Below are positions 9,912 through 18,899 of a stretch of DNA of 64,000 bases, in pieces (within the stretch, counting starts at the first letter, position 1; each line of letters begins with the position of its first letter). The stretch comes from JAVVXB01 sp036651815. Its GTDB lineage: Bacteria > Bacillota > Clostridia > Christensenellales > CAG-138. The notes under the pieces were generated by a model that searched no databases, was not told where the DNA came from, and saw nothing but the letters and a program-made list of their open reading frames with translations. Location: the NCBI GenBank assembly GCA_036651815.1, contig JAVVXB010000014.1, positions 1-64,000 on the forward strand, written 5' to 3'. The position numbers were made by a program, and so were the translations under genes.

Positions 9912-11071
9912 ACGTTCTCCCTCTTTCCGTTAGAAAGCGTATCCATATACGTTTCTGCCATTGCGCGTGATTCCGCGTCTGCTCGATAAATATCGGCCAA
10001 CTCACACAATGCAATTTTTCGATGATGTTGCAAAGTATAATCCACGGTACGATCAATGTCCATAAAACCAATTCTCCTGTCGCAGAAAGCTTGCACAGCC
10101 GCCTCATTTGCGCCATTATAAGCAATCGGATAGGAACCGCCCGCACGAAGCGTATCGTATGCCATGGCAATTGCCGAAAAACGTACCCGATCCACCGCGT
10201 GGAACGTCAGCGTGCCAACCTCAGTAAGCGACAACGGTCGGCAGACCGATGCCGTTCGTTCTGGGTAGGTAATCGCATATTGAATCGGCAGGCGCATGTC
10301 CGGAAAACTCATGTTTGCGATGGTTGTTCCATCACGATAGGAAACCATCGAGTGTACAATCGACTGTGGGTGAATGAGTACATCAATCTGATCCGCATCC
10401 ATATGAAACAGATATCCAGCTTCGATCACTTCCAGCCCTTTGTTGAACAAAGTTGCAGAGTCAATTGTTATCTTTCGCCCCATGCTCCAGGTTGGATGCC
10501 GCAGCGCCTGCTCAGGAGTAATGGACGCTAGTTCATTCCGCGTTCTTTGCCAGAATGGACCGCCGGATGCGGTCAGGATGAGTTTGTCAATCTCCTCCCG
10601 GCGTCCGTTTTGCAAGCATTGAAAGATGGCGGATTGTTCACTATCAACAGGCAAAATCTCGCCACCATACTGTTCAACCGCCGCGTCCACAAGTGTGCTG
10701 CCGCAGACGATGCTCTCTTTGTTCGCCAAAGCAACCCGTTTCCCTGCATACAGAGCGGCTAACAGCGGTGAAAGCGCCGCAAATCCACTGATTCCATTGA
10801 CAACTACATCGCTTTCCGCATAGCCCGCCAATCTTTCGGCGGCGTCACTACCAAACAAGGCCTCCGTCCCTTTGGGCAGAAGCGAAGGATCGAAAGCTCG
10901 CTCACTCGCCACCACCCGCGGATGAAAGCGGCATGCCTGCTCAATGAGCAACGCCGTATTCTGCTTGACGGACAACCCAAACAGCTCCATGGAATCAGCT
11001 TGGTGGTCAATCACATCCAATGCCTGTTTGCCAATCGAGCCTGAGCTGCCAAGGACAGTAATTTTTTTCAT
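9908..11071 (-). CDS. dxr: 1-deoxy-D-xylulose 5-phosphate reductoisomerase
   Basis: 387 residues, full length. It makes MEP from DXP with NADPH, the committed step of the non-mevalonate isoprenoid pathway. Seen: N-terminal Rossmann motif TVLGSSGSIGKQALDVI, ALANKESIVCGS, PVDSEQSAIFQCL with metal-binding Asp/Glu, LTASGGPFW, the HPTWSMGRKITIDSATLFNKG block and HPQSIVHSMV. It ends by overlapping rseP (ATGA) and begins 19 bases after cdsA. Together with ispG it shows that this organism uses the MEP pathway. Confidence 0.97.
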   Translation of the reverse strand: MKKITVLGSSGSIGKQALDVIDHQADSMELFGLSVKQNTALLIEQACRFHPRVVASERAFDPSLLPKGTEALFGSDAAERLAGYAESDVVVNGISGFAALSPLLAALYAGKRVALANKESIVCGSTLVDAAVEQYGGEILPVDSEQSAIFQCLQNGRREEIDKLILTASGGPFWQRTRNELASITPEQALRHPTWSMGRKITIDSATLFNKGLEVIEAGYLFHMDADQIDVLIHPQSIVHSMVSYRDGTTIANMSFPDMRLPIQYAITYPERTASVCRPLSLTEVGTLTFHAVDRVRFSAIAMAYDTLRAGGSYPIAYNGANEAAVQAFCDRRIGFMDIDRTVDYTLQHHRKIALCELADIYRADAESRAMAETYMDTLSNGKRENV

Positions 11072-11090
11072 ATCCAGTCTCTCATAAAAC

Positions 11091-11906
11091 TTAGTATATT
11101 CCCAGTTTGGTCAGAATAGTAAACACGCATAGGATCAAGGGCGAACAAAAAAGAATACTGTCGATCCGATCCATAATGCCCCCATGCGCTGGAAACAAGC
11201 TAGAAAAGTCCTTAATCCCCGACCAACGCTTAATAGTTGATGCAAACAAATCTCCAAATTGGGAGAAAACGCCGCACCCAAGACCCAGCAGCAGCAAGAC
11301 CACCACATGTACGCTTCCACCCCACATTTGTTGCAAAGCAATCATGATGCCGCCAAACGCCACTCCGCCAATCAGTGCGCAAACAGAGCCTTCAATCGTT
11401 TTTTTCGGACTGATGGACGGACATAGTTTATGCTTGCCAAAGAGTGTGCCGCCAAAGTATGCCAGCGTATCGGCAAATTCCGGTGCGCCATAGGCAAGAC
11501 AGCTCGCCGTCAGCGCAACGGTTCGATCAAAGCTGTAATACACCAGCAGCAAACACATCAGCAGCATCAGCGGATACACATGAACAAACAGCGCCGGAAT
11601 CACATCCACCGTTGTTCTTTTCTTGGAAAACAGCGAGCTGATCATGGTCGCCATAATGGATGCCACATACAGAACAACCATCGAAAACAAGCCGAAAGCA
11701 TGATATACAAAACCAAAGCTTGCCGCGAACACATAAGCCGGGATCAGCATCGGCTGATAGCCTTTGTTTTTAAAAGCCAGCCCGACCTCGTACACCGCGA
11801 TCAATGAAAACAAAGAGATCACAGTCAGCAACACATAGCCGCCAAAGTAGAGTATGGCAACCAGCAACAAAACAAGCACAATGCCTACGGCAATACGGGT
11901 TTTCAT
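11091..11906 (-). CDS. cdsA: Phosphatidate cytidylyltransferase (CDP-diglyceride synthase)
   Basis: 271 residues, polytopic with about eight hydrophobic helices. It makes CDP-diacylglycerol from phosphatidate and CTP for phospholipid synthesis. The C-terminal signature is visible around KRWSGIKDFSSLFPAHGGIM followed by DRID, close to the family pattern S-x8-R-x4-KD-x5-PGHGG-x2-DR-x-D, and SPKKTIEGS precedes it. The start overlaps the uppS stop by 4 bases. The position between uppS and dxr is the usual one in Bacillota. Confidence 0.95.
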   Translation of the reverse strand: MKTRIAVGIVLVLLLVAILYFGGYVLLTVISLFSLIAVYEVGLAFKNKGYQPMLIPAYVFAASFGFVYHAFGLFSMVVLYVASIMATMISSLFSKKRTTVDVIPALFVHVYPLMLLMCLLLVYYSFDRTVALTASCLAYGAPEFADTLAYFGGTLFGKHKLCPSISPKKTIEGSVCALIGGVAFGGIMIALQQMWGGSVHVVVLLLLGLGCGVFSQFGDLFASTIKRWSGIKDFSSLFPAHGGIMDRIDSILFCSPLILCVFTILTKLGIY

Positions 11907-12658
11907 GTTTTTGTTCCCTCCAAACCGCCGAAGCGACGTGACCGGGCGGCAAAGGTTCTAAGCGCATCCAGGTAGCGTGCATCCGAAAAATCCGGCCAGA
12001 AATCATCGACAAATAAAAATTCAGCATATGCTGCCTGATAGAGTAAAAAATTACTGAGACGCTGTTCCCCGCCCGTGCGAATCAGCAGATCCAGTTGGGG
12101 GAGATGGCTTGTATACAAAAATGACTCGAACTGCTGCTGTGTAATCTCATGGACATCGGAATCCAGCGCGGCGCGCATCGAAGCATTGGCCGCATGAACA
12201 ATTTCAGCACAACTGCCATAATTGAGAGCAATATTGAGTTTGAGCCCCGTATTTTCACGGGTACGTTCCAATGCTTTTTCAATTGCTTCATAAACCTTAT
12301 CTGGAAAGAAACTGATGTCTCCAATCGCACGGATACATACGCCATTTGCGTGCAATTCATCAATCTCCTTGTTGAAGTACTCAATGAGCAAGCTCATCAG
12401 TACGCCAACTTCCTCCTTTGGTCGTTTCCAGTTTTCTGTGGAAAATGCATACAACGTTAATGCCTGCATACCAATATCAGACGAAAGTCGGATAATTCCG
12501 TGCAGACGATCCACCCCAGCGCGATGGCCTACCGAACGCGGATAGCCGCGTTTCTTTGCCCACCGCCCGTTGCCGTCCATAATGATGGCGACATGCGCAG
12601 GAATGGTCTCCTCTTTAAGTCCGAGCGTCTCCAGCTCTTGCTGTGTATATTTCGCCAT
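11903..12658 (-). CDS. uppS: Isoprenyl transferase (undecaprenyl diphosphate synthase)
   Basis: 251 residues from the chosen start. The P-loop-like substrate motif HVAIIMDGNGRWAKKRGYPR carries the catalytic Asp; further conserved blocks are LTLYAFSTENWKRP, LIRTGGEQRLSNFLLYQ and ELYF-equivalent EFLFVDDFWPDF. It makes the C55 lipid carrier for peptidoglycan and wall-glycan synthesis. The open frame extends 16 codons further upstream, but AGGGGG directly precedes the ATG at 12658 and the resulting N-terminus MAKYTQQELE is normal, so that start is used. It overlaps cdsA by ATGA. Confidence 0.95.
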   Translation of the reverse strand: MAKYTQQELETLGLKEETIPAHVAIIMDGNGRWAKKRGYPRSVGHRAGVDRLHGIIRLSSDIGMQALTLYAFSTENWKRPKEEVGVLMSLLIEYFNKEIDELHANGVCIRAIGDISFFPDKVYEAIEKALERTRENTGLKLNIALNYGSCAEIVHAANASMRAALDSDVHEITQQQFESFLYTSHLPQLDLLIRTGGEQRLSNFLLYQAAYAEFLFVDDFWPDFSDARYLDALRTFAARSRRFGGLEGTKT

Positions 12659-12709
12659 AATCCCCCTAGATAAACAACGAGATGCAAAGCGATTTGAATG
12701 CCTCACATC

Positions 12710-12916
12710 TCAACGTATTTGCGTTTCCGTTGTTGTTAAAAACAACGCTGTGGTCAGGCGAATGGCATCCGCTCCGAATAGGCTTTGCCGCACAACGCGT
12801 TCGTCTTGTCCGGTTGTTCCCTTACGCGAACGCACTTGTTCGGTCACCACGCTGTACCCCTCGCTGATTAACCGCGCACAAGCGCTGTCCAGCGACAAAC
12901 CTATGACATCGCTCAA
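12710..12916 (-). CDS. Small PASTA-like protein between frr and uppS
   Basis: 68 residues. The start is TTG, overlapping the frr stop in TTGA, so it is read as coupled to frr. The sequence opens VIGLSLDSACARLISEGYSV and later has DERVVRQSLFGADAIRLTTA. This is the pattern of a single PASTA domain: V.G...  .A...L...G..V, then a strand leading into a hydrophobic end. PASTA domains normally occur in strings on penicillin-binding proteins and Ser/Thr kinases and bind muropeptides; a free single one inside the frr-uppS operon is unusual. There is no signal peptide, so it would be cytoplasmic, where a muropeptide-binding role is uncertain. The family call is by eye. Confidence 0.6.
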   Translation of the reverse strand: MSDVIGLSLDSACARLISEGYSVVTEQVRSRKGTTGQDERVVRQSLFGADAIRLTTALFLTTTETQIR

Positions 12917-13470
12917 ACCGTAAGAATCTCCTTTTCCTTTGCGGCAAGGATACCATCAATCTCCTTGATGAGATCATCCGTCAGCTTCTGCGCTTTTTCT
13001 TCTAGTTTCTTCTGGTCATCCTCAGTAATCAAGTTGTCTTTCTTTTCTTTCTTGATTTGTTCGTTGACATCACGGCGAATTGCACGGATCGCAATTTTGC
13101 TTTCCTCGCCCTTTTTATGGACAACCTTGACCAATTCTTTTCTGCGTTCCTCCGTCAATTCCGGAAACATCAAACGGATCACCTTCCCATCGTTGGAAGG
13201 ATTGATCCCAATGTCCGATTTTTGAATCGCCTTTTCTACGGCTGGTATCGCTTTGTTATCCCAGACAGAAATAATCAGCAAGCGCGCTTCCGGTGTGCTG
13301 ATGTTGCCAAGTTGCTGGATAGGCGTCGGCGTACCATAATAATCGACCATCAGACGATCCAGCACCTGCGGATTCGCGCGACCCGCGCGCAGACTGCCCA
13401 ACTCTTCTTGGAGCACAGCGATGGTCTTGTTCATTCGTTCTCTCGTTTGATCAATCATTTCAGCAGGCAT
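12913..13470 (-). CDS. frr: Ribosome recycling factor
   Basis: 185 residues, full length. It splits post-termination ribosomes together with EF-G. The family signature is clear: LRAGRANPQVLDRLMVDYYG near the N-terminus and VRDVNEQIKK-type helices (RAIRRDVNEQIKKEKK) near the C-terminus. AAGGAGGG lies 7 bases before the ATG. It is the first gene of this transcription unit; the usual upstream partners rpsB, tsf and pyrH are absent, replaced by about 0.5 kb of non-coding DNA and a promoter. Confidence 0.97.
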   Translation of the reverse strand: MPAEMIDQTRERMNKTIAVLQEELGSLRAGRANPQVLDRLMVDYYGTPTPIQQLGNISTPEARLLIISVWDNKAIPAVEKAIQKSDIGINPSNDGKVIRLMFPELTEERRKELVKVVHKKGEESKIAIRAIRRDVNEQIKKEKKDNLITEDDQKKLEEKAQKLTDDLIKEIDGILAAKEKEILTV

Positions 13471-13496
13471 GTGACGTCCCTCCTTGTTTCTTCCTT

Positions 13497-13526
13497 ATTC
13501 TACTATATCTAGTAGGACGGATACAA
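13497..13526 (-). promoter_or_regulatory. Probable promoter of the frr-polC operon
   Basis: Minus strand: TTGTAT (13521-13526), an 18-base spacer, TAGAAT (13497-13502), then a short leader of about 20 bases and a strong ribosome site before frr. It is the only good match upstream of frr. Confidence 0.5.
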
Positions 13527-13985
13527 GTGTCTTTCCTATATTTCCAACAAGTAACTCTTTCCCCTTACCCGGCGATGATGTATTTCTAAAAGCAAAATTT
13601 TCGAGTCAAATGTATTTTGTAATCGTCAACCCGACCAGTGTCTTTGCATCAGCAGTGCAATCTCAGACAATAATTGAATGGAATTGGAGCATCAAGCGGT
13701 CTTTCAACATCCCAAAAAATCCAATATCGTCTGAGGTGGGAAATAAGCATGAAGTCGCCGCATGGAATTATCGCAAACAAACAATCAGGTGTTTAGAGAC
13801 GCCAAATATCTGTTCAGCATGGTTCTCTTTTACCGGAACGTATTTTTAGGATGCCTTCTCTGATCACTACTATTTTTTGTTGTTACCCATCCATATCTGC
13901 CATGCACCGGTGAACCTGTAATTGTAGTGCCAAATTATTCACAAGCCCGGTATACTCCTGCTCGTAATTTGTAAAGCGAGAGAAA
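13527..13985. other. Gene-free stretch between frr and the glycan block
   Basis: About 460 bases without a convincing gene. A plus-strand open frame of 121 codons (13484-13849) has no ribosome site, no recognisable family and a composition unlike neighbouring genes, so it is not called. A 14-base segment at 13910-13923 also occurs inside the 44-base repeat copy at 31257-31300. No clear terminator for the upstream minus-strand gene was found. Confidence 0.5.
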
Positions 13986-15491
13986 TTACCGGATCGCCTG
14001 CATATTATTGTTTGTGTCAAAGCAGACAGAATCAATCACGCGTTTAAGCAGTTTGTCATAAACCACGATGTTTATGCCGTAGCCGTTTTTCGAATATTCC
14101 ACACCATCTATTTTAATACTTATTGGGTTGGCCGTATCATACCCTTGGCTGATTGCATCCACTACAATTCCGTCTATATTTTCCGAGTACGACAAAGCAG
14201 CAGCGGCATGTTCTTCATATTGCACCTTCATACTGTTTAATATTCCAAAATAGCTATACCCGCAACTATCTCTTAAATCGCATTGAAAACCAAGATCGTG
14301 TAAACCCTTTGCCATTGTTTCATTAATACTAGTCAAAGCGCCTGTCTGAACAGAAATAATGGCTAAATAGTCAGGATTGTTTAAGCATTGCAAATAGCGA
14401 GCGAGATTCTCTTCTTTCTTTATCAGTACTTCATCACCCCAAAAAAGATCATAATCGAAATTTTCCGCCAACATTTTCATCTTTTGAAGTTCCGCTTTAT
14501 AGTTATCTTTAGTTAACTGATGCTTTCCATTTTGAAAGCACTGCGTCATATAGTGATTGATTTGCGCGTTATAATGACTATAATCATTGTATAGATAAAG
14601 ATTCCCTACAATTTCTTCAATGTTTTGAAAATAAAACAGTTTTACATTTTTATATGGAAGCAATGCCTCTATCGCAGCATCTAATTCGTTTATGGTTACA
14701 TCAAGCTCATTGCATTGCAATCTTGCATACCAAATTAAAATACTATACGGCGGAAAAAAAAGATAGAAATCCACTTCAGGATTGCTCTGAATAAGTGGTA
14801 AAATATTATTCTCAACATTCGCTTTGGCAAGAGGGACATTTTTTTTCGGGTCATAATAAATCGATAATTTAGCGGGCGGCGGCCCAAACTTATCCAAGAT
14901 AGTCTTTTCGCCAAATGGGTAGCCTAAATCATCGTAGGATGCTTCATCAAAAGTTGTTGTTTTTCCCTCATTGTATGTCTTTACAAACACATCTTTTATT
15001 TGGCCAAATAGCACATCTTTGTTAAAGAGGTATTTAACATCATCAAGTATATTTTCATTATATAAATATTCGGGTAGCGGATGCCGTGTGTGTGAAAAAT
15101 CCTCCCATTCAAGTGCGTAGGTGTCCAATCCGCAAAAAACTTTTTTGATGTTTTTATTGTGCCTGAACGCAACATTCAACAGGACATTATAGTATTTTGT
15201 TGTGGCCCCGCTATAGGATACTTTCACAGCATTCAAATCCATGATCTTTTCAAACCACGATGTTTTGAAATTATGCGCCATGGACGATCCTAAAACAATT
15301 GAGTCATATCCAAAATTTCTAACAATGCCAGGATTCTGATAGAAACTATTGTTAATTGGATAAGCCAGGCTGCTTAGCGGTTTATGATAATGAAAAAACG
15401 GATCTACAATAGCAACCAACGTACCAATGAATAACAGCACTATCAGTAATGTAATCATAACGGTAATAAACCATTTTTGATTATTTCTCAT
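13986..15491 (-). CDS. SGNH-like membrane-anchored protein with C-terminal ILEI-type domain, MBOAT partner
   Basis: 501 residues. One N-terminal transmembrane helix (about 8-30) anchors an extracytoplasmic domain that resembles the AlgX/AlgJ/DltD-type SGNH partners of MBOAT acyltransferases: VLGSSMAHNF gives a Gly-Ser-Ser block with a candidate nucleophile and LYNDYSHYN gives a D-x-x-H pair. From about residue 380 a separate domain begins (YLAIISVQTGALTSINETMA, later GIVVDAISQGYDTANPISIK, GYGINIVVYD, DSVCFDTN). This matches the layout of the ILEI domain known from eukaryotic FAM3 cytokines and POMGNT1, also annotated in some bacterial wall proteins. It lies 12 bases after the MBOAT gene. The DNA is AT-rich compared with neighbours, suggesting transfer. 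It probably acylates a surface glycan; the ILEI role is unknown. Confidence 0.7.
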   Translation of the reverse strand: MRNNQKWFITVMITLLIVLLFIGTLVAIVDPFFHYHKPLSSLAYPINNSFYQNPGIVRNFGYDSIVLGSSMAHNFKTSWFEKIMDLNAVKVSYSGATTKYYNVLLNVAFRHNKNIKKVFCGLDTYALEWEDFSHTRHPLPEYLYNENILDDVKYLFNKDVLFGQIKDVFVKTYNEGKTTTFDEASYDDLGYPFGEKTILDKFGPPPAKLSIYYDPKKNVPLAKANVENNILPLIQSNPEVDFYLFFPPYSILIWYARLQCNELDVTINELDAAIEALLPYKNVKLFYFQNIEEIVGNLYLYNDYSHYNAQINHYMTQCFQNGKHQLTKDNYKAELQKMKMLAENFDYDLFWGDEVLIKKEENLARYLQCLNNPDYLAIISVQTGALTSINETMAKGLHDLGFQCDLRDSCGYSYFGILNSMKVQYEEHAAAALSYSENIDGIVVDAISQGYDTANPISIKIDGVEYSKNGYGINIVVYDKLLKRVIDSVCFDTNNNMQAIR

Positions 15492-15503
15492 CTTAACACC
15501 CCA

Positions 15504-16964
15504 TTAAAAATTAAAGTATAAAAATGTGCTTACGCTTGAGAACGATATAATGCTCCACGCCATTAAGGTGACACAAAGTATTGCCATAATGACTGTGGGT
15601 CTAAAACTTTTGATTCGTTCCGTAGTATTTTTCATTGTTAAAATGGCAACAAATGCAAACGCATAAAATAGCACCATGAATAAATAGGGATACCCGTTTA
15701 GCCAATCTACATGTAATATATCAAGAATGCTTTTGAATTCAAAAAGATTAAAGCAGTTAACAAGTTCTTGGTTGATTGCGCCAAAATCTAACTCTGCTAG
15801 GTTTTTGATAATTCCATTTGCTTCGCCAATCGATGAAGCGCGAAAATAGATCCAGGTTACATTCACAAATCCAAAGGTGAACAGCCAATTGAAAGCAGGA
15901 TGAAGCTTTTTAATAGGCTTCGAAAAAATCCGCGTCAAAATGCAGGCAACGCCATGTAAAACGCCCCAAAGAACAAATGTCCAATTGGCGCCATGCCACA
16001 ATCCGCTGACCAAAAAAACGAGGAATATGTTCAGGTAGGTACGGATAATCCCTTTTTGACTACCACCCAACGGAATATAAACATACCGTGTGAAAAACCG
16101 GGTTAATGTAATATGCCATCGTTTCCAAAAGTCAGTAATAGTTAGCGCTTTATACGGTGAATTGAAATTCATCGGAATATCGATATTAAACATCAGCCCA
16201 ATACCAATGGCCATGTCGCAATAACCGCTGAAATCAAAATAGATCTGGATGGTATATGCCAGCATCACCAAAATCGTATTGGTTGTATCCAATATCATTG
16301 TATTGGAAAATCCCCAATTAACTGCGTTACCGAAAATATCAGCGATCAATACCTTTTTGGCTAACCCAAATGCAAACGCCATCATTCCCCTGGCTAAGTT
16401 ATCATAGTTTAAACTTTTTTTGGATAGATCGGCAAACTGCGGAACGATTTCATCGTGTGTAACAATTGGACCGGCGATCAGCTGGGGAAAAAAGGTAACA
16501 AATAAAGCGTAGTCAACAAACCCGTATTGGGGAACAGTCCCACTGTAGCTATCGATCACGTAGGAAAGCTGCTGAAATGTGAAAAAGCTAATTCCAAGTG
16601 GAAGCACAAGGTTCTCAAAAGTAAAGCTTTGTCCAAATAGTTTATTGATATTCTCAATAAAAAAGCCATAATATTTAAAATAAAACAGAACGCCAATATT
16701 CAATAATATCGCGAGAATTAAAAAAGCAAGCCGCACGTGTTTTTGTTTCATCCTCGTAAATAAATACGTGATGGCATAATTTATACAGATACTTCCGAGA
16801 ATAATGGGCAAGTATTTAATGTTAAAATAGGCATAGAACCAAAGCGACATGCCTAGAAGCCACACTTTGCTCAGATAATACCATTTGAATTTGTTTAGGC
16901 AATAATAACCGAAAACGCAAACCGGTAAAAAAAGCAAAACGAAAATATAGGAATTAAAAAGCAT
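15504..16964 (-). CDS. MBOAT family O-acyltransferase (AlgI/DltB-like)
   Basis: 486 residues with about eleven hydrophobic helices. The MBOAT catalytic His is seen in SGLWHGANWTFVLWGVLHG; earlier landmarks are SFFTFQQLSYVIDSY and FWKRWHITLTRFFTRYVYIP. The family moves acyl groups (acetyl in AlgI, D-alanyl in DltB) across the membrane to a secreted polymer, passing them to an SGNH-type partner, which is the next gene. A GTG start 3 codons upstream (16973) is possible, but GGAG is 8 bases before the ATG at 16964. A promoter is found about 180 bases upstream. No dltA or dltC lies nearby, so O-acetylation of a polysaccharide is more likely than D-alanylation. Confidence 0.9.
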   Translation of the reverse strand: MLFNSYIFVLLFLPVCVFGYYCLNKFKWYYLSKVWLLGMSLWFYAYFNIKYLPIILGSICINYAITYLFTRMKQKHVRLAFLILAILLNIGVLFYFKYYGFFIENINKLFGQSFTFENLVLPLGISFFTFQQLSYVIDSYSGTVPQYGFVDYALFVTFFPQLIAGPIVTHDEIVPQFADLSKKSLNYDNLARGMMAFAFGLAKKVLIADIFGNAVNWGFSNTMILDTTNTILVMLAYTIQIYFDFSGYCDMAIGIGLMFNIDIPMNFNSPYKALTITDFWKRWHITLTRFFTRYVYIPLGGSQKGIIRTYLNIFLVFLVSGLWHGANWTFVLWGVLHGVACILTRIFSKPIKKLHPAFNWLFTFGFVNVTWIYFRASSIGEANGIIKNLAELDFGAINQELVNCFNLFEFKSILDILHVDWLNGYPYLFMVLFYAFAFVAILTMKNTTERIKSFRPTVIMAILCVTLMAWSIISFSSVSTFLYFNF

Positions 16965-17293
16965 TTTAGCCACTCCATTTTCTTATGGACAAAGAACCAG
17001 CAACACGTTTGTTTTCCATAAACAAGTGTGCGGCTGTGCCCTTTAAATATTGTGTGAAGTCACCAAATAGCAAGGATCCGTCTATCTGGTATCATCTTGA
17101 TCCTGTATCAATCCTGCGATCTTTTGTTCATTTATGCTATATTTTAACACTTCTTTGTATCCAATTCAACTGAATCAAATTCGCTCAGCGAACTACAATC
17201 ATTGCCCATTCATACGGCGCGCAAAAAGTTTCTCCCAATGAACGGTTGCGATCAAATCCTTTTCCCCCACAAACGTTTGATTGTAGATTTCTT
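16965..17293. other. Intergenic region holding the MBOAT promoter and leader
   Basis: 329 bases without a gene. It holds the MBOAT-gene promoter (17141-17169) and roughly 180 bases of untranslated leader. Short open frames on both strands have no ribosome sites. No terminator with a T-run was recognised after the O-antigen-ligase-like gene. Confidence 0.5.
17141..17169 (-). promoter_or_regulatory. Promoter of the MBOAT/SGNH gene pair
   Basis: Minus strand: TTGAAT (17164-17169), a 17-base spacer, TAAAAT (17141-17146). It gives the acyltransferase pair its own start within the glycan block. Confidence 0.6.
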
Positions 17294-18745
17294 TCATTTT
17301 TCAGTGATTGTTTTAATAATCTCTGCATTTTCGGCGTTGATACCACGTTGTTTATTCCTAAGCACTTCTGCGTTTCGGCATACATATCCTGCAACCAGAA
17401 AAAACCATACATTCACAAAATGTGCCATCGGATACAAGAACAAATAGGACTCCATAAGTGCCGTTATCAATATGCCGACAAGCAGAGCTGGCAGTATACA
17501 GTCCGCGCTTTTCTCCGCAGATGCGGAGAAAAATAAACGGAAACTCGCAATCATAAGAACAGTCAAAAATGCAAGAACCAGCAAAGCGCCTATGACACCC
17601 GTGGCAACGAACACCTGCAGAAACGCATTGTGAAGGTTTCTTCCCTGCAAGGTACCGCTTATACTCATGATCTCCTCAACAAATGCAGGCGATGTACCAA
17701 CAAGCAATATACTCTTATCCTTTTTGATCTCATTGATTGCAGCATTCCAAATGGTTGTACGACCATTGAACGAACCAATATTTTCTACGATGGGCCGATT
17801 CACAGCTGGAGGTGGGCTAACTGATTCTGTATTTTGTACTGTCTCGCTCTCACTATTTTCCATCGGCACGTGTGCAACTGCATAGTGGGAGGTAATCGTA
17901 TTAAAGCCGCGAACGATCAAGCTATTTGCCTCATAACTGATCACAGCTATCGCAGCGGCTACCAAAATCCCAATCAGAACCCGCGCAACCGTCTTTCTCT
18001 TCAATAGCACGCTGCGAACAAGCGTAAACGCAATCAACCCCAACATGATGGCAATCGCTGCTTCAGCCGTTCGCGCGTCTGCAACAGCAACCGTGCAAAA
18101 TATGATAAGGCCGCACACCCCATACAGAATCCGACTCCATATATGCTTCGACTGAATGACCAGATAGACGGCCAGAAAGATACAAACCACACCGATCATC
18201 CCGACGATATTCGGGTGGCAAAGCACTTCGAGCCGCATTACATCCGGTAATATCCCAATTCCACACTCACAGTGTGACGAAATCACAATATAGCGATTCA
18301 GCGCCGCTGCGACGAGCGCGACGGCATCCAGCGCAGCGATGGTTAGCACGGTTGCTGCAGAAGCTACTTTAAGAAACGTTTTCGAAAGCCGCTGATTGGC
18401 AAGATAGCCCGCCGGAAAACACAAAAACGTAAGCACCGCCAGTGCGGCAATATCCGGCTGGTTATTCAGCACGCTTTCACTGCGTTTTTCATTAAAGACC
18501 GCACAAAAGAACGTCCAGATCATAAATGCTAGGAGCAGTTTAAACGCCGTACTGCGCGATGTATCGCTTGAAAAAAGCACAATCCCCGCACCGATATATG
18601 CGACCGGCGTTAAGATCGCAATTGTGAGTAGGTACGCATAATAAGGCTCGAAAAAATGTGCCACAGCCGTTACAAAAGCAACTGCCGCAAATATTAGTAG
18701 CGTGTATTGATACGAAAAGCCATTGGCTCTTTTAATAGAATTCAT
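17294..18745 (-). CDS. O-antigen ligase/polymerase-like (Wzy_C) membrane protein
   Basis: 483 residues with about ten to twelve hydrophobic helices and one large external loop (about residues 270-370). That loop carries the Wzy_C landmarks: FNGRTTIWNAAINEI and, after it, GRNLHNAFLQVFVATGVIGA with the conserved HN. Such proteins polymerise or ligate lipid-linked glycans at the outer membrane face. GGGAG lies 8 bases before the ATG. It stands between a priming sugar-phosphate transferase and an acyltransferase pair, which supports a role in an exopolysaccharide or wall glycan. Ligase versus polymerase cannot be told from sequence. Confidence 0.8.
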   Translation of the reverse strand: MNSIKRANGFSYQYTLLIFAAVAFVTAVAHFFEPYYAYLLTIAILTPVAYIGAGIVLFSSDTSRSTAFKLLLAFMIWTFFCAVFNEKRSESVLNNQPDIAALAVLTFLCFPAGYLANQRLSKTFLKVASAATVLTIAALDAVALVAAALNRYIVISSHCECGIGILPDVMRLEVLCHPNIVGMIGVVCIFLAVYLVIQSKHIWSRILYGVCGLIIFCTVAVADARTAEAAIAIMLGLIAFTLVRSVLLKRKTVARVLIGILVAAAIAVISYEANSLIVRGFNTITSHYAVAHVPMENSESETVQNTESVSPPPAVNRPIVENIGSFNGRTTIWNAAINEIKKDKSILLVGTSPAFVEEIMSISGTLQGRNLHNAFLQVFVATGVIGALLVLAFLTVLMIASFRLFFSASAEKSADCILPALLVGILITALMESYLFLYPMAHFVNVWFFLVAGYVCRNAEVLRNKQRGINAENAEIIKTITEK

Positions 18746-18899
18746 TTGGATATCTCCCTTGAATCATTCAATCCTTGTTTAAAGAACGAACTCTGGCATC
18801 TTGCCTGTAAATCATATATTCTAAACGGCCATCAATGCTCAGTTGCTGTGGATGATCGCATAGTTGCACTGAAGATCGCTTCCTATTAGAACAGCGCCC

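Noticed and set aside
13484..13849. 121-codon plus-strand open frame
   Set aside because: No ribosome site, no recognisable family, overlaps the frr start and promoter; taken as chance.
13963..13992. GTAATTT/AAATTAC hairpin as terminator of the ILEI-domain gene
   Set aside because: Weak AT-only stem that overlaps the stop codon and has no T-run.
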